Assembly: GCA_041164265.1 (NCBI GenBank)
Contig: JBEAPR010000081.1
Coordinates: 81,209 to 145,208, forward strand
Reading direction: 5' to 3'
Source of the DNA: CALAZP01 sp041164265
GTDB taxonomy: Bacteria; Bacteroidota; Bacteroidia; Chitinophagales; Saprospiraceae
Length of the DNA: 64,000 nucleotides
Shown here piece by piece: positions 63,378 to 64,000 of this stretch. Made by a program: the position numbers and the translations under genes. How positions within the stretch are numbered: the stretch's first letter is position 1; every line of letters starts with the position of its first letter. The notes beneath the pieces are model-generated. The model was given only the letters and a program-made list of their open reading frames with translations. It was not told where the DNA came from and searched no databases.

Positions 63378-64000
63378 ATGAAAAATCGCAGGGCTTTTTT
63401 AAAATCTGCTTCCATAGGCCTATCCGCTTTAACCTTAAGACCCCAAACTATATTCGCTAGTGCTAAAAATTACAAGAGAATTATTGGTGCAAATGAAAGA
63501 ATAAATGTAGGGTTGGTTGGTTTAGGCAGACGATATGGAGGGTTTATTCCTGCAATAGCTAAAAGTTCCAATAACATCCACCTTCAATATTTGTGCGATG
63601 TTATGAAAAAACAACGAGAGAATGCAGCAAAAAATGTAGAAAAACAAGTAGGCTATTTGCCTCAATTAGAAAATGATATTCGTAAAATATTAGAAGATCC
63701 AACACTTGATGCCATTTTCAACGCCACTCCTGATCATTGGCATACTCCTGGCTCTATTATGGCACTAAACTCAGGCAAACATGTTTATGTAGAAAAACCC
63801 TGTAGTCACAATATGGAAGAAAATAATTGGTTGGTAGAGGCCCAAAAAAAGAAAGGTTTGGTGGTTCAAATGGGTAACCAGCAAAGATCTTCCCTCCATA
63901 CCCAAGAAATTATCAAGGCCATTCATACAGGTATAATTGGAAACCCCTTTAAAGCAGTTGCCTTTTATAGTAATTCAAGAGGAGAGGTTCCTTTGCAAAC
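63378..64000 (+). CDS. Gfo/Idh/MocA family oxidoreductase with Tat signal (partial)
   Basis: The first 207 codons are present; the right edge cuts the gene. The start KNRRAFLKSASIGLSALTLR is a twin-arginine signal (RR at residues 4-5), so it is exported folded with its cofactor. The Rossmann fold follows (INVGLVGLGRRYGG near 45), then YLCDVMKK, NATPDHWHTPGSI and YVEKPCSHNMEE, the NAD-sugar dehydrogenase motif EKP. Family members oxidise or epimerise sugars; secreted Bacteroidota forms often act in glycan breakdown. Substrate unknown. Confidence 0.9.
   Translation, partial: MKNRRAFLKSASIGLSALTLRPQTIFASAKNYKRIIGANERINVGLVGLGRRYGGFIPAIAKSSNNIHLQYLCDVMKKQRENAAKNVEKQVGYLPQLENDIRKILEDPTLDAIFNATPDHWHTPGSIMALNSGKHVYVEKPCSHNMEENNWLVEAQKKKGLVVQMGNQQRSSLHTQEIIKAIHTGIIGNPFKAVAFYSNSRGEVPLQ

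Noticed and set aside
1..64000. CRISPR arrays, insertion sequences, phage genes, tRNA or rRNA genes
   Set aside because: I looked for spaced direct repeats, transposase motifs, terminal repeats and cloverleaf or rRNA sequence in the gaps and saw none; all gaps are under 300 nt.

Overview
The window looks like an ordinary chromosomal stretch of a low-GC member of the Bacteroidota, perhaps Saprospiria-like (the class is only a guess). Support comes from several independent signs: a giant surface protein with a type IX secretion (T9SS) C-terminal sorting domain; a PorE-like TPR / beta-propeller / OmpA protein; a DUF5606 protein; a branched-chain/pyruvate dehydrogenase E1 with alpha and beta halves fused; and the Bacteroidota -7 promoter element TAnnTTTG just upstream of many genes that lack an obvious Shine-Dalgarno. 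I see no tRNA or rRNA gene, insertion sequence, phage gene or CRISPR array. Coding density is very high, with many 4-35 nt gene overlaps and no gene-free stretch above 300 bases.

Layout. 1-8.6 kb: a UvrD-type helicase-nuclease (cut by the left edge) downstream of dnaX, then nadE, ettA and a thioredoxin-like gene. 8.6-16.9 kb: mnmG, a class A penicillin-binding protein and the fused E1, tightly packed, then DUF5606, a family 2 glycosyltransferase and a DUF218 protein. 16.9-25.6 kb: a D-aminoacylase-like lipoprotein, the PorE-like gene, a TIGR02757 protein, gpmI with a small lipoprotein, an M28 peptidase and hpt. 25.7-30.9 kb: an ABC permease and a Wzx / Wzz / Wzy-type polysaccharide export trio. 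30.9-40.9 kb: remains of a small membrane gene, an M3 peptidase, uppS, bamA, an unlisted small membrane protein behind rsgA, a human-SQOR-like sulfide:quinone oxidoreductase, a CubicO/beta-lactamase-like protein and an RluA-type pseudouridine synthase.

40.9-46.5 kb: the most distinctive locus, a six-gene operon with every junction overlapping or abutting. It encodes an FAD oxidoreductase, a complete YnjBCD-type ABC importer (lipoprotein, two permeases, ATPase) and a radical SAM protein with extra C-terminal cysteines. It meets head-on the complete SUF iron-sulfur operon (sufB-C-D-S-E, a DUF59 protein and an Rrf2 regulator, 46.5-52.5 kb), which has a candidate operator in front of sufB. 52.6-59.8 kb: an OmpA-type lipoprotein, a membrane-anchored coiled-coil protein and a 1765-residue T9SS cargo with a dockerin. 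60-64 kb: a UbiA-like membrane protein paired with a fatty acid hydroxylase, an M20 peptidase, and the start of a Tat-exported Gfo/Idh/MocA oxidoreductase cut by the right edge.

Most assignments rest on motifs read by eye. The points most worth following up are the importer/radical SAM operon, an A10 slippage site at the domain III boundary of dnaX, the sufB operator, the hidden small gene behind rsgA, and the decayed gene at 30.9-31.2 kb.
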